A stretch of DNA of 64,000 nucleotides, taken from contig NZ_CAXRBQ010000086.1 in the NCBI RefSeq assembly GCF_964228735.1, positions 1-64,000 on the forward strand, written 5' to 3'. Source of the stretch: Pontibacterium sp964228735. Its GTDB lineage: Bacteria > Pseudomonadota > Gammaproteobacteria > Pseudomonadales > Balneatricaceae. The position numbers were made by a program, and so were the translations under genes. Positions 18,198-27,175 of this stretch are shown piece by piece; within the stretch, counting starts at the first letter, position 1; every line of letters begins with the position of its first letter. The notes under the pieces are model-generated. The model was given only the letters and a program-made list of their open reading frames with translations, had not been told where the DNA came from and searched no databases.

Positions 18198-19319
18198 TCA
18201 GCCTGCTTTGAGGCTGATCTTCATCTCGTCCAGCACGGCGGCAACCGCTTCCAACAGGCCGTCCACCTGTTCGTCGTTAAGCTGTCCGATGTGACCGAGG
18301 CGGAAGCTTTCCGCTTCGGTGAGTTTGCCCGGATAGATGATGAAGCCGCGTACCTTCAGGGCTTCGTAGAACACCTTGAAGTCAAAGCTGGTATCGGTCG
18401 GGCTGAAGAAGGTGGTGATGATTGGAGACAGCCACTGATCATCCAGCAGGGTTTTGAAACCCAGCTTACGCATACCGGCAACCATACGGTCGCGATTGCG
18501 GCTGTAACGCGCCAGGCGGCCTTGAACGCCACCTTCCGCTTCGTGTTCCTTCAGCGCCTGTAGGAACGACGCCACTACGTGGGTGGGCGGCGTGAAGCGC
18601 CACTGACCACAGCGTTCCATGTACTGCCACTGGTCGTATAGATCCAGGCTCAGGGAGTGCGCATTGCCAGCACTTGCCTGTAGGTCCTCTTCGCGGATGA
18701 TGGCGTAACCAAAACCTGGCACCCCTTCGATGCACTTGTTCGCAGCTGAGATCAGCGCATCAAACGGCAGCAGTTGGGCGTTGATCGGCAAGGCACCAAA
18801 GGCACTCATGGCATCAATGATCAGACTGCGGCCGGCACCTTGAACCACGGCTGCAATATCCGCCACCGGATTGAGGATGCCGGAGCTGGTTTCACAGAAC
18901 ACCAACGCCACGTGGGTGATGGATGGATCGGCTTCCAGCGCTGCGTGTACTTCTGCCGCGGTAGGTGGTGCGTAGTCGCCTTTGTCGATCGCCACATGGG
19001 CACGGCCCATGTAGTCCAGGGATTTACCGATACGTTTGCCGTAGGCGCCGTTCATCAGTACCAGCACCTTGCCATCGCGTGGCACCAATGTGCCCAGTGT
19101 CGCTTCAACCGCGAAAGAGCCACTGCCCTGTACCGGCACGCAGGTGTGCGTACCTTCGGCGTTTGCCATGCGCAGCAGGCGTTGGCGCACTTCAGCGGTG
19201 ATCTCGTTGAAGTCGGCGTCCCAGGAGCCCCAGTCGTGGAGCATCGCCTCCTTGGTGGTCATTGAAGTAGTGATCGGTCCCGGTGTCAGCAGATAAGGTT
19301 CAGCAATGCTGGTGTCCAT
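18198..19319 (-). CDS. phnW: 2-aminoethylphosphonate-pyruvate transaminase
   Basis: A 373-aa PLP-dependent aminotransferase of class V that converts 2-aminoethylphosphonate and pyruvate to phosphonoacetaldehyde and alanine. The N-terminal LLTPGPITTS motif is typical of PhnW. Asp169 (LIIDAMSAFG) contacts the pyridine nitrogen and Lys195 (SAANKCIEGVPG) forms the PLP aldimine. I chose the Met at 19319, which gives the normal family N-terminus; an upstream in-frame Met at 19394 would lie in the untranslated leader close to the promoter. phnX follows. Confidence 0.96.
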   Translation of the reverse strand: MDTSIAEPYLLTPGPITTSMTTKEAMLHDWGSWDADFNEITAEVRQRLLRMANAEGTHTCVPVQGSGSFAVEATLGTLVPRDGKVLVLMNGAYGKRIGKSLDYMGRAHVAIDKGDYAPPTAAEVHAALEADPSITHVALVFCETSSGILNPVADIAAVVQGAGRSLIIDAMSAFGALPINAQLLPFDALISAANKCIEGVPGFGYAIIREEDLQASAGNAHSLSLDLYDQWQYMERCGQWRFTPPTHVVASFLQALKEHEAEGGVQGRLARYSRNRDRMVAGMRKLGFKTLLDDQWLSPIITTFFSPTDTSFDFKVFYEALKVRGFIIYPGKLTEAESFRLGHIGQLNDEQVDGLLEAVAAVLDEMKISLKAG

Positions 19320-19403
19320 GGTTGTCTCGTGTTTGATTCTGCTTACCTCGACGCGACTGCGGGTGCCGAGAGGAAGCAGGGGGTGCCCGTTCATTTGTGT
19401 ATA

Positions 19404-19433
19404 ATTCTATATCTGGTATATACCAGATTTCAA
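19404..19433 (-). promoter_or_regulatory. phnW promoter with PhnR-like operator in the spacer
   Basis: On the minus strand a -35 TTGAAA (19433-19428) and a -10 TAGAAT (19409-19404) are 18 nt apart. An 18-bp perfect palindrome, ATCTGGTATATACCAGAT (19411-19428), fills the spacer. It contains GTATATAC, which fits the GTnTAnAC core of HutC-class GntR operators. A repressor here would block polymerase directly. The assignment to PhnR is inference from the neighbouring gene. Confidence 0.7.
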
Positions 19434-19434
19434 A

Positions 19435-19510
19435 GAAAAAAATATGACAGTTTTTTGGGTAAATTGCGGCGGTATAAGAAAACCTTGGGGCTGGCCGCGA
19501 AACTGTCATA
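19435..19510 (-). terminator. Long-loop terminator of the phn transporter operon
   Basis: An 11-bp inverted repeat (TATGACAGTTT near 19443-19453, AAACTGTCATA at 19500-19510) flanks about 45 nt that can form a smaller GC stem. On the minus strand it is followed by seven T residues (19442-19436). It lies 38 nt after the permease stop and just before the phnW promoter, so it would isolate the two transcription units. Confidence 0.6.
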
Positions 19511-19548
19511 ACGCTTTGGCCAGACCCTTAACCGCAACTATCCAGAGA

Positions 19549-21267
19549 TCAGGTTGCGCTCTTGTGGCGCCAGCGCTGGGTGCGCTTCAGCAACAGGTGA
19601 GACATGCCCCAGTGCAGCAACTTGATACCGATACAGGTGAACATCAACAACACACCCATCGCTGCGGCAGGCGCAATATCACCGGCGTCATCCATGTTCA
19701 GAACAGCCACCGACGCCAGCATGGTGTTGCTGGAGTAGAGGAACACCACCGCAGATACGGTGTTCATGGCGTTCACGTACAGGTAGATAAAGATATCCAG
19801 CAACGCTGGCATACAGACCGGCAGTGTTACGCGCCAGAAGGTCACGTAGAACGGCACTTTCAGCGAGGCTGATACCGCTTCAAATTCGGAGTCGATCTGC
19901 TTGAGTGCGGTGACTGCGGTCAGGTGGCAGACGGTGTAATAGTGGGCGATGGTACAGATCACCAGGATCGCCAGCGTCCCGTACAGACCGTTCAGCGGGT
20001 TGCTTGGACTGTTAAAGAAGAAGATGTAGGCCAGACCCAAGACCAGGCCCGGGACCGCCAGCGGGATCATCGCACCCAGGTGCAGCAGGGTACGTAGGCC
20101 GGTGATGCCCGGTACTTTCTCCACCAGGTAGGCATTGGTGAAGATAATCGCAGTACCGAACAACGCAGTGTAAAGCGCCATCTCCAGGGAGTTGTAATAG
20201 GCTTCCCAACCGCCGCCGTCCATCAGGTCGAACTGGTAGTTGTTGAAGCTCAGCTCCAGGTTGTACGGCCAGAATGTCACCAAGGAGGCGTATACTGCCA
20301 TGCCCAGCACACCGATGATGGTGATGATAACCGGCAGGCAGAGCAGCAGCATCACGTTGTCTTTCAGTGGGCTCTTCTTTGGCAATAATGGCTCAGCGCG
20401 GGCCGTCAGCAGGGAGACCTGCTTGCGCTGAACCCACCGGTCCACGGCAAAGGCCAGGATGGCTGGCAGCAACAGGATCACGGAGACCACCGCACCCATC
20501 TGGAAGTTCTGCTGGCCGATCACCTGCTTATAGATATCCGTCGCCAGCACGTTGTACTGACCACCGATCACCTTTGGTGCACCGAAGTCGGTGATCACCA
20601 GGGTGAACACCACAAACGAGGCGCTGATCAGACCGTACTTGATCGACGGCAGGGTGACGGTGAAGAAGGTACGGATCGGGCTGGTGCGCAGGGCTCGGGC
20701 AGACTCGTACAGGCGCGCGTCGGTATTGCTCAGGGCGGTGGTGATGATCATTACTGCGTGTGGGAAACACCAGAAGGCCAGACTGATCACGATACCGATC
20801 GGGCCATAAACACTTTCACCCATCAGCCAGCTTTTCAGCACGCCCTGGTTACCAAACAGATACACCAGCGAGATCGCCGGTAGCAACGATGGCGCAAAGA
20901 TCGGCCCCATGACCAGCACACGCACTACACCTTTGAACGGCATGCAGGTGCGGGTTAGGGCGTAGGCGGTCATCAGCGCCAGCGAGATCACGATCAGCGT
21001 GGTGATGATGGCGATGGTAAACGAGTTGCTGATGGAGTTGAGCAGGCTGGGGTTGGAGGCATACTTCAGGTAGTTAGCCAAACCTATGAAGTCGCCGTCT
21101 TTGTTCTCGACGCTCTTGGATAGGATTGCGTAGAGCGGCAACACCATGGTGACAATCAGGAACAAGATGCCAACCAGCACACCTGCGATCTGCAGACCAC
21201 GGTCCAGGCCCAGTTTGCCCAGACGGTTTTTAGCCAGGAAACCTGGCGGAGACAGTGCAACGGACAT
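19549..21267 (-). CDS. phnU: 2-aminoethylphosphonate ABC transporter permease (double domain)
   Basis: A 572-aa inner-membrane permease made of two fused MetI-type (BPD_transp_1) halves with about 12 transmembrane helices in all. Each half has an EAA-like loop: ESARALRTSPIRTFFTVTLP near residue 200 and FEAVSASLKVPFYVTFWRVT near residue 470. This double-domain layout is that of the putative 2-AEP permease PhnU2 (TIGR03262). It starts 2 nt after the ATPase stop and closes the transporter operon. Substrate is inferred from the phnWXR neighbours. Confidence 0.92.
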   Translation of the reverse strand: MSVALSPPGFLAKNRLGKLGLDRGLQIAGVLVGILFLIVTMVLPLYAILSKSVENKDGDFIGLANYLKYASNPSLLNSISNSFTIAIITTLIVISLALMTAYALTRTCMPFKGVVRVLVMGPIFAPSLLPAISLVYLFGNQGVLKSWLMGESVYGPIGIVISLAFWCFPHAVMIITTALSNTDARLYESARALRTSPIRTFFTVTLPSIKYGLISASFVVFTLVITDFGAPKVIGGQYNVLATDIYKQVIGQQNFQMGAVVSVILLLPAILAFAVDRWVQRKQVSLLTARAEPLLPKKSPLKDNVMLLLCLPVIITIIGVLGMAVYASLVTFWPYNLELSFNNYQFDLMDGGGWEAYYNSLEMALYTALFGTAIIFTNAYLVEKVPGITGLRTLLHLGAMIPLAVPGLVLGLAYIFFFNSPSNPLNGLYGTLAILVICTIAHYYTVCHLTAVTALKQIDSEFEAVSASLKVPFYVTFWRVTLPVCMPALLDIFIYLYVNAMNTVSAVVFLYSSNTMLASVAVLNMDDAGDIAPAAAMGVLLMFTCIGIKLLHWGMSHLLLKRTQRWRHKSAT

Positions 21268-21269
21268 AA

Positions 21270-22340
21270 TCAGTGCTCAAACAGGTGAAGACGGTTTTCA
21301 GGTAGGTCCAGCATCAGCTCGCGGCCTACCTGGATGTTCATATCGCGGACATCGTTCATGGAGAAGTCGGCAACCACCGGATCACCCACACCGTCCAGAT
21401 CCAGCTCGGTACGTACAAAGGACCCCAGGAACTCCATGTGGCGTACGTCGGCACGCAGGGTATTGGTGGCATCTCCGTTGTAGCGCACGCGGAAATCTTC
21501 CGGGCGGATGGCGATGTTCATCTCGCCCTGATGCTGGCAGGTCAGGTTGTGGTGGCCACGACAGCTCATTTCGCGGGTGCCGACACACACGCGGTCGCCT
21601 TCCAGATGCGCCGGGATAAAGTTCATGGTGCCGACAAACGACGCCACAAAACGGGTGGCCGGGTTGGAGTAGATCTCTTCCGGGGTACCGATCTGCTCAA
21701 TCACACCCTGGTTCATCACCACAATCTTGTCGGCCATGGAAAGCGCTTCCTCCTGGTCGTGGGTCACCATGATGGTGGTCACACCCAGTTGGCGCTGCAG
21801 GGATTTGATCTCCTGGCGCAGATGCAAACGTACACGGGCATCCAGTGCCGACAGCGGTTCATCCAGCAACAGCAAACCCGGTTTGGTGGCAATCGCACGT
21901 GCCAGCGCCACACGTTGCTGCTGACCACCGGACAGCTGGGATGGGAATTTTTTACCGGAATCCGGCAGGCCGATCATCGCCAGCAGTTCGTCCACACGGT
22001 CACGAATATCAGCACGGCGTACCTTCTGGTTACGCAGGCCGTAGGCGATGTTCTCGGCCACCGTCAGGTTTGGGAACAGGGCATAGGACTGGAACACGAT
22101 ACCAAAGTCACGGTGCTCTGGCGGCAGCCAGGAGATGTTTTTGCCGCTTTGAAAGATCTCTCCTTCGGTCTGCATATCAAGACCGGCGACTGCACGCAGC
22201 AATGTAGTTTTGCCGCAGCCGGATGGACCCAGGAAGCAGACGAATTCGCCTTCCTGGATCTCCAGTGAGATATCTTTCAGGGCAACAAAGTCACCGAAGT
22301 GTTTATGGACGTTTTTAATAGTGAGGTATGAGCGACTCAT
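21270..22340 (-). CDS. phnT: 2-aminoethylphosphonate ABC transporter ATP-binding protein
   Basis: A 356-aa ATPase of the CUT1/polyamine-iron type. Walker A is GPSGCGKTTL (about 38-47), the signature is LSGGQQQRVALARA (about 135-148), Walker B is LLLLDEPLSALD with a following His switch in VTHDQEEALSMAD. A C-terminal TOBE-type regulatory domain begins near residue 235. It powers the double-domain permease encoded 2 nt downstream. The gene lies 87 nt after the binding-protein gene, with a hairpin in the gap. Confidence 0.94.
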   Translation of the reverse strand: MSRSYLTIKNVHKHFGDFVALKDISLEIQEGEFVCFLGPSGCGKTTLLRAVAGLDMQTEGEIFQSGKNISWLPPEHRDFGIVFQSYALFPNLTVAENIAYGLRNQKVRRADIRDRVDELLAMIGLPDSGKKFPSQLSGGQQQRVALARAIATKPGLLLLDEPLSALDARVRLHLRQEIKSLQRQLGVTTIMVTHDQEEALSMADKIVVMNQGVIEQIGTPEEIYSNPATRFVASFVGTMNFIPAHLEGDRVCVGTREMSCRGHHNLTCQHQGEMNIAIRPEDFRVRYNGDATNTLRADVRHMEFLGSFVRTELDLDGVGDPVVADFSMNDVRDMNIQVGRELMLDLPENRLHLFEH

Positions 22341-22384
22341 GATGACTCCCCCGATGTTGGATTACAGTGGCAATGAAACGACGA

Positions 22385-22412
22385 AGCGGGATACGCTTGC
22401 GCGCACCCCGCT
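22385..22412 (-). other. Intercistronic hairpin between phnS and phnT
   Basis: AGCGGG (22385-22390) pairs with CCCGCT (22407-22412) around a 16-nt loop. No T run follows on the minus strand. Such hairpins after a binding-protein gene commonly protect its mRNA and raise its level over the permease and ATPase. Confidence 0.5.
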
Positions 22413-22427
22413 CTCTGGCGAATCTGA

Positions 22428-23459
22428 TTACTTCTTAGGATCAGACTTGCTGTCGTAACGACCCTGCCACTCTTTCAGGATGGCGCTGCGGTTTGCTGCA
22501 GACCATGCGAAGTCGTTGTCGATCATCATCGCTTCCGGGTTTTCCGGGTAGTACTGAACTGGCTTAGCTACGCCTGGGATTGCGACCACTGCGTAACCTG
22601 CGTTGTACATTACATTTGCTTCGCGGGATGCGGCGAAGTCCATCAGCTTCTTAGCCGCAGCCATGTCGTCGGTGCCTTTCACGATTGCCGCCGCTTCCAT
22701 ATCCCAGCCCAGACCTTCTGTTGGGAATACTACGTCCAGCGGTGCACCTTTCTTCTTCAGCTTCGCACCTTTGTATGCGAAGGAGATACCGATTGGCGCT
22801 TCACCGGCAGCAGCCAGCTTACAAGGCTTGGAGCCGGAGTGAGTGTAGCGGGCGATGTTGGTGTGCAGGCGGTCCATGTAGTCCCAACCTTTCTCTTCAC
22901 CAAACATCTGCAACCAGGACGCTACGTCCAGGAAGCCAGTACCGGAAGAGTTCGGGTTAGGCATGATGATGTGACCCTGGTAAACAGGCTTGGTCAGATC
23001 TTCCCAGGAAGTTGGCTTAGGCAGGTTGTGCTTTTCCGCTTCGATCGTGTTGAAGCAGATGCCTGCAATCCATGCGTCCAGACCGATCCAGGAAGGTGTT
23101 GCGTCGCTGTCGCGGAACTTAGGAGAAAGTGCGTCCAGACCTTTAGGCGCGTAAGGAGACAGCATGCCTTCGTTTTTCATGACCAGCAGGGAAGTTGCAG
23201 CCAGACCCCAGATAACATCAGCCTGTGGGTTTTCTTTCTCAGCCAGCAGTTTTGCCGTCACGATACCGGTAGAGTCACGCACCCAGTTGATCTTGATGTC
23301 TGGGTGCTTTTTATTGAACTCTTTCGCGTAGCGTTTTAGGTCTTCCGCTTCAAAAGCGGTGTAGACAGTCAGTTCAGTACCCGCCATCGCAGCGGTAGTT
23401 GCAGTCATTGCACCTGCAGCGAGCAGGCCGGAAAACAGTTTCTTGAAAGTCATGGTCAC
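22428..23459 (-). CDS. phnS: 2-aminoethylphosphonate-binding periplasmic protein
   Basis: A 343-aa periplasmic solute-binding protein of the type II (iron/polyamine-like) fold. A signal peptide with cleavage near AAMAG precedes LTVYTAFEAEDLKRYAKEFN. The ADVIWGLAATSLL and MPNPNSSGTGFLDVASWLQM segments agree with the putative 2-AEP-binding family (TIGR03261). It is the first transporter gene behind a promoter with an operator-like palindrome. It feeds the phnTU pair downstream. Confidence 0.94.
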   Translation of the reverse strand: MTMTFKKLFSGLLAAGAMTATTAAMAGTELTVYTAFEAEDLKRYAKEFNKKHPDIKINWVRDSTGIVTAKLLAEKENPQADVIWGLAATSLLVMKNEGMLSPYAPKGLDALSPKFRDSDATPSWIGLDAWIAGICFNTIEAEKHNLPKPTSWEDLTKPVYQGHIIMPNPNSSGTGFLDVASWLQMFGEEKGWDYMDRLHTNIARYTHSGSKPCKLAAAGEAPIGISFAYKGAKLKKKGAPLDVVFPTEGLGWDMEAAAIVKGTDDMAAAKKLMDFAASREANVMYNAGYAVVAIPGVAKPVQYYPENPEAMMIDNDFAWSAANRSAILKEWQGRYDSKSDPKK

Positions 23460-23481
23460 ATTCCTGATCGATAAGTCTTGT

Positions 23482-23567
23482 TCTGGTCTACACCAGGGAT
23501 GCGAGCAGGTTAAAGGTGAAATTTGACGATCCTGTGACAGTTATAAAAAAGAATTGTGACCGGCCAA
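23482..23567 (-). promoter_or_regulatory. phnS promoter with second PhnR-like operator
   Basis: On the minus strand a -35 TTGGCC (23567-23562) and -10 TATAAC (23545-23540) are 16 nt apart. CTGGTGTAGACCAG (23496-23483) lies about 40 nt into the leader and shares the CTGGTnTAnACCAG pattern of the phnW site. A CTGTCAC (23540-23534), like half of a Pho box, overlaps the -10/start region. The rest of the 196-nt gap to phnR holds nothing else I can name. Confidence 0.6.
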
Positions 23568-23655
23568 CTTGAGCTGCTGGCACTGACCAAGGGGGGAGGG
23601 CTGGGTCTGCAGCGAAAAGAATGAATTGGCTACAGACCTTATAAGCAGTGTGGTT

Positions 23656-24429
23656 TTAGCCTTTGCGGTTGTCGATCAGTACATTCAGGTTGAGTGAATC
23701 ATGACGCCAGAATTCGCGGTCGTACTCCAGTACATCGCCGTTTGCGTTGCGGGTAATACGGTGCACACAGATGCAGGTATAACCGGCTGGCGCGTCCAGC
23801 AACGCAGCTTGTTCGGCAGTCAGTGCCCCCACGGTGATGTCCAATTCCACCGTGCTGAACTCCTGCTCATAGTCGCGAGTAAGAACGGTGCTGACTGAGC
23901 GCTCCAGCGCCTTGTCAAAGATGCCCGGCAGCAGGTTTTCACGCAGATAGATGGTTTCCAGGTACACCGCACGACCGTTCGCACCACGCACACGTTCCAG
24001 TTTCACCAGGGTCTCATCGGACGCGGCGTCCATCTTGCGCGCCAGGCGTGACGTGATCTCGATACGTTCCTTGCCCAGTTCGGTGCTGTACGGGGTGAAA
24101 CCCTGGGCAGCCACGTAATCCATAAAGAAGGTATTACGGCTTGGGTCGTAGTTGATACGACGCGGGGTCACAAACCAGCCACGGCGGTTGGAGCGGTAGA
24201 TGGCGCCTTCGGCTTCCAGCTGTTTCAGGGCTTCGCGGGCGGTCACACGGGTGGTTTGCAGCTGTTCGCTGATCACGCGTTCGGATGGCAACTTGTCCTC
24301 CGGTTGCAGATCACCGTGTTCAATACAGTTTCTCAGGTACTCCACCACCTGCAGTGAAGTGACCGTTTTACGCCCGGACATCCAGCTCTCCGTGTTCAGT
24401 TGAAGATCGTGCTTTGAAAGAAGCGGCAT
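23656..24429 (-). CDS. phnR: GntR/HutC-family phosphonate regulator PhnR
   Basis: A 257-aa transcription factor. The winged HTH (about residues 20-90) shows LQPEDKLPSERVISEQLQ and TRVTAREALKQLEAEG, typical of GntR. The C-terminal UTRA effector domain (about 110-250) includes the ETIYLRENLLPG and EYDREFWRHDSLNLNV segments typical of HutC members and PhnR. It lies upstream of the phosphonate transporter genes on the same strand. Two palindromes with the GTnTAnAC core in front of phnS and phnW are its likely sites. Whether it also controls itself is not evident, since no copy is seen before its own start. Confidence 0.9.
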   Translation of the reverse strand: MPLLSKHDLQLNTESWMSGRKTVTSLQVVEYLRNCIEHGDLQPEDKLPSERVISEQLQTTRVTAREALKQLEAEGAIYRSNRRGWFVTPRRINYDPSRNTFFMDYVAAQGFTPYSTELGKERIEITSRLARKMDAASDETLVKLERVRGANGRAVYLETIYLRENLLPGIFDKALERSVSTVLTRDYEQEFSTVELDITVGALTAEQAALLDAPAGYTCICVHRITRNANGDVLEYDREFWRHDSLNLNVLIDNRKG

Positions 24430-24511
24430 ATTAACAGCTGGTTAGATTACAGACCTGTGAACCTTTTATGAAGTGCCAGTGACGCTAAGCGATTACACGG
24501 GGCTGGATCAA

Positions 24512-25354
24512 TTAACCGTTATCAAAACGGTGGCAACTGCCTTCCCAGACATGCATCGCCTGCTTGCGTGTGCTCCCCCAACGGTAGTTGCCCGATTCGC
24601 CTGTACCTTTGATCACCCGGTGGCAGGGGATCAGAAAACCGATGTTGTTTTTTGCAACCGCTGTACCCACCGCTCGTTGTGCGTTTGGCATCCCCAGCTG
24701 TTGCGCCAGTTGTCCGTAGGAAACCAGTTGGCCCGGTTCGACCTTCAGCAGCGCTTCCCACACCTTGATCTGGAAATTGGTGCCGCGCAATACCAGGTGC
24801 AGCTTGCCGGGAGTGGGTGTGGTTGGAAAAATCTGTGCACCGTACTGAGCCGCTTGGTTGGAATCTTCCTCAATCTTGGCGGAGCACCATTGGGACTTCA
24901 TTTCGTCCAGGCGTTGTACTTCATCGCCGGAACAGAATGCCAGATAGCAGATGCCACGGTCGGTCCAGCCGATCAGCGCGATACCAAACGGAGTGTCGGT
25001 GTAGCCGTATCCGATCTGCACCCCGGCACCGCCCGACTTAATCTCGCCGGGTGTCATCGCTTCGCAGGAGATCATCAGGTCGTGCAATCGGCCCGGGCTC
25101 GACAGGCCACTGTCCAGCGACACACTGAGCAGATCATCGGCGTTATGCAACGCCTGCAGGGCGTACTCCTTGGTCAGGTATTGCAGAAATCGTTTGGGGG
25201 AGATCCCCGCCCAGGCACTGAAGATCCGCTGCAGATGGGATTCGCTGCTACCCACGGCGTCAGCCACTTCAGCCAGTGTAGGCTGGTGGCGGGCACGGCT
25301 GTGGATATATTCGATGGCACGGGCCACGGTGTCGTAGTGCTGTTGTGAACTCAT
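24512..25354 (-). CDS. Ada-like fusion: AraC-type HTH plus O6-methylguanine-DNA methyltransferase
   Basis: A 280-aa protein with an AraC-type HTH domain (about 10-95) fused to an Ogt-type DNA methyltransferase (about 115-275). The acceptor cysteine is Cys244 in IPCHRVIKG. The preceding SYGQLAQQLGMPNAQRAVG contains the DNA-binding helix with its arginine finger. The N-terminal phosphotriester-repair zinc domain of true Ada is missing, so it can repair O6-methylguanine but not sense methyl phosphotriesters in the usual way. I placed the start at the Met at 25354, which opens the HTH domain. Confidence 0.9.
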   Translation of the reverse strand: MSSQQHYDTVARAIEYIHSRARHQPTLAEVADAVGSSESHLQRIFSAWAGISPKRFLQYLTKEYALQALHNADDLLSVSLDSGLSSPGRLHDLMISCEAMTPGEIKSGGAGVQIGYGYTDTPFGIALIGWTDRGICYLAFCSGDEVQRLDEMKSQWCSAKIEEDSNQAAQYGAQIFPTTPTPGKLHLVLRGTNFQIKVWEALLKVEPGQLVSYGQLAQQLGMPNAQRAVGTAVAKNNIGFLIPCHRVIKGTGESGNYRWGSTRKQAMHVWEGSCHRFDNG

Positions 25355-25446
25355 CGCTGGGCTGATCCTGTTGTGAAATCTTGCGGGGCGCACTGATCTG
25401 CCCTAAGTGTGCGCGATGTGAGTACAGTGCACCACCCGATTCTTGC

Positions 25447-26340
25447 TCAGGAGGTGGTGTTGTCTGCTGTATCAGCCCTACGCTGTTTGGATCTACGGTT
25501 GGCGATCAGGCCACCCAGCATAATCAAAGCCACCGAGATCAGCAGTTCTACCGAGGCTTCATCCTGGCCCGCCATTACCAACGCCACGGAGGAGATCAGC
25601 GGTGCAAAAAAGCTCAGAGAGGCCAGCAGGGTTTTGTTGCCCTGTTTCAGGCCAATATCCCACAGGTAGAAGGCGCCACCCACCGGGCCCAGACCCAACA
25701 GGATCGCCCCCAGCCATTCACTCGTCGAGAACTGCCAGAGGCTGGCATCCAGCGAGAAATTGCTCTCCAAGATCAGGTGGGCGAGTAGGGAAAGGCCTGC
25801 TACCGCCAGCGAGATCCAGCCGATGTCATCCACCTTGCCCGGTGAGCGGGCCAGATAGGCCGAGTAGTTCGACCAGATCAGCGCGCAGAGGATGGCCAGC
25901 AGATAACCCAGGGTGGATTCGCCCGACAGCGTCAGTTCGCCCTTGCCGGACATCAACACCACGACGCCTATAAAACCCACCACACCGCCAAGCATCGCCT
26001 GCAAGCGTTGACTCCGGTGGGCGACAAGTACGGCCAGCAGCAAAGGCCAGAGGTACACGATCAGGCTCACCTCCAGTGCAGGGGCTTGTCTCAGCGCCAT
26101 AAAGTAGAAAAAGTGGAAACCAAACAGACCGGTTATGCCAATCAGCCAATTGCGCAGTGGCAGATTTGGTCTTTTCAGGACGCGCTCGCCGCGAATTATG
26201 CGACGGCTGAACATGATCAGGCTGGAGATGCTGAAACAGATAAACAGCAGCTGGAAGGCCGGTATGCTGGTGGTCATAGTGCCAAGCAGGGCGAGAATAC
26301 CCCACAGCAGAATTGCGCTGATACCCAGTATTGTTGCCAT
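25447..26340 (-). CDS. EamA/DMT-family transporter
   Basis: A 297-aa inner-membrane protein with two EamA repeats and about ten transmembrane helices. The first repeat runs to about residue 135 (SLIVYLWPLLLAVLVAH marks the pore region), the second to about 280 (LGPVGGAFYLWDIGLKQGN). It resembles YddG-type aromatic amino acid exporters, with the YLWP segment typical of that group. The substrate cannot be read from sequence. It stands alone between the Ada-like gene and the AraC gene on the same strand. Confidence 0.85.
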   Translation of the reverse strand: MATILGISAILLWGILALLGTMTTSIPAFQLLFICFSISSLIMFSRRIIRGERVLKRPNLPLRNWLIGITGLFGFHFFYFMALRQAPALEVSLIVYLWPLLLAVLVAHRSQRLQAMLGGVVGFIGVVVLMSGKGELTLSGESTLGYLLAILCALIWSNYSAYLARSPGKVDDIGWISLAVAGLSLLAHLILESNFSLDASLWQFSTSEWLGAILLGLGPVGGAFYLWDIGLKQGNKTLLASLSFFAPLISSVALVMAGQDEASVELLISVALIMLGGLIANRRSKQRRADTADNTTS

Positions 26341-26444
26341 GATCTGTTTCCTGATGCTTGTTGCAGACAGGATCAGTTTAAATCAGGTGTTGCTCCATAA
26401 TTGTGCTGAATAGCCGGTTTAGTTAGAGCATAAGCCGAATCTGC

Positions 26445-27152
26445 TCAGCCTCTGAATTGGCGGGGTGATTGCCCAAAGTGCTCGGAGAAGCGGCGGCTGA
26501 AGGCGGACAGATCGGTATAACCCACCTGCTCGGCCACGATGCTGACCGGATAGTCTGTGTGGGCGAGCAGGGCGCGGGCCTTATCCATACGCAGCTTGAG
26601 CAAAAACTGGCTGGTGGATAGACCGGTCTGCTGCTTAAACAGGGTTTTGTACTGACTCAAACTCAGGCAGGCGATAGCGGCCAGCTCCGGCACGCTGGGT
26701 GTACTGGCCAGGTCCTGCTGCAAGTGCTCCAGCACCCGAGAGATGCGCGGGTCATACTGGGCCTGGAACGGTTCTTCGGCGAGCAGGCTAACAAACAGCT
26801 CGCCAATCTCGCGGTTGAGATCGGGGTTGTGGCTGTGTTGCAGCTGGTACTCCACAAACTGGCAGAAGGCCAGCAGCGGGGAGGAGATATTGGTAAACGG
26901 GGTACCCAGGCTGCACATGTTCTCCGGCAGCTCGTCGAGATCTGCCACCAGAAAACGGGCCCGTTCATCTGCCGCAAAGCTGTGTTCGGTACCGGAGTGA
27001 ATAATCACGCAGCGGCCGGGGCCAACTCGGTCTGAAGCCCCCGCTGTGGTGATCTCGATCGCGCCTTGTAGGGGCAGTACCAGCTGATAATAATCATGCG
27101 CGTGGGCATGCATGGTGCGGGTGTAGGAGCGGATCGACAGTCGGGCGCTCAT
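26445..27152 (-). CDS. AraC-family regulator with cupin sensor
   Basis: A 235-aa transcription factor. The N-terminal half is a cupin-like ligand domain (HAHDYYQLVLPLQGAIEI, with metal- or ligand-type His residues). The C-terminal domain (about 135-235) has two HTH motifs: VPELAAIACLSLSQYKTLFK and PVSIVAEQVGYTDLSAFSRR followed by FGQSPRQFR. It may form an operon with the response regulator 23 nt upstream. Its target may be the EamA exporter that follows on the same strand, as such pairs are common; that is inference. Confidence 0.88.
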   Translation of the reverse strand: MSARLSIRSYTRTMHAHAHDYYQLVLPLQGAIEITTAGASDRVGPGRCVIIHSGTEHSFAADERARFLVADLDELPENMCSLGTPFTNISSPLLAFCQFVEYQLQHSHNPDLNREIGELFVSLLAEEPFQAQYDPRISRVLEHLQQDLASTPSVPELAAIACLSLSQYKTLFKQQTGLSTSQFLLKLRMDKARALLAHTDYPVSIVAEQVGYTDLSAFSRRFSEHFGQSPRQFRG

Positions 27153-27175
27153 AGTAAGAGGCAGGAGCCGGGTGT

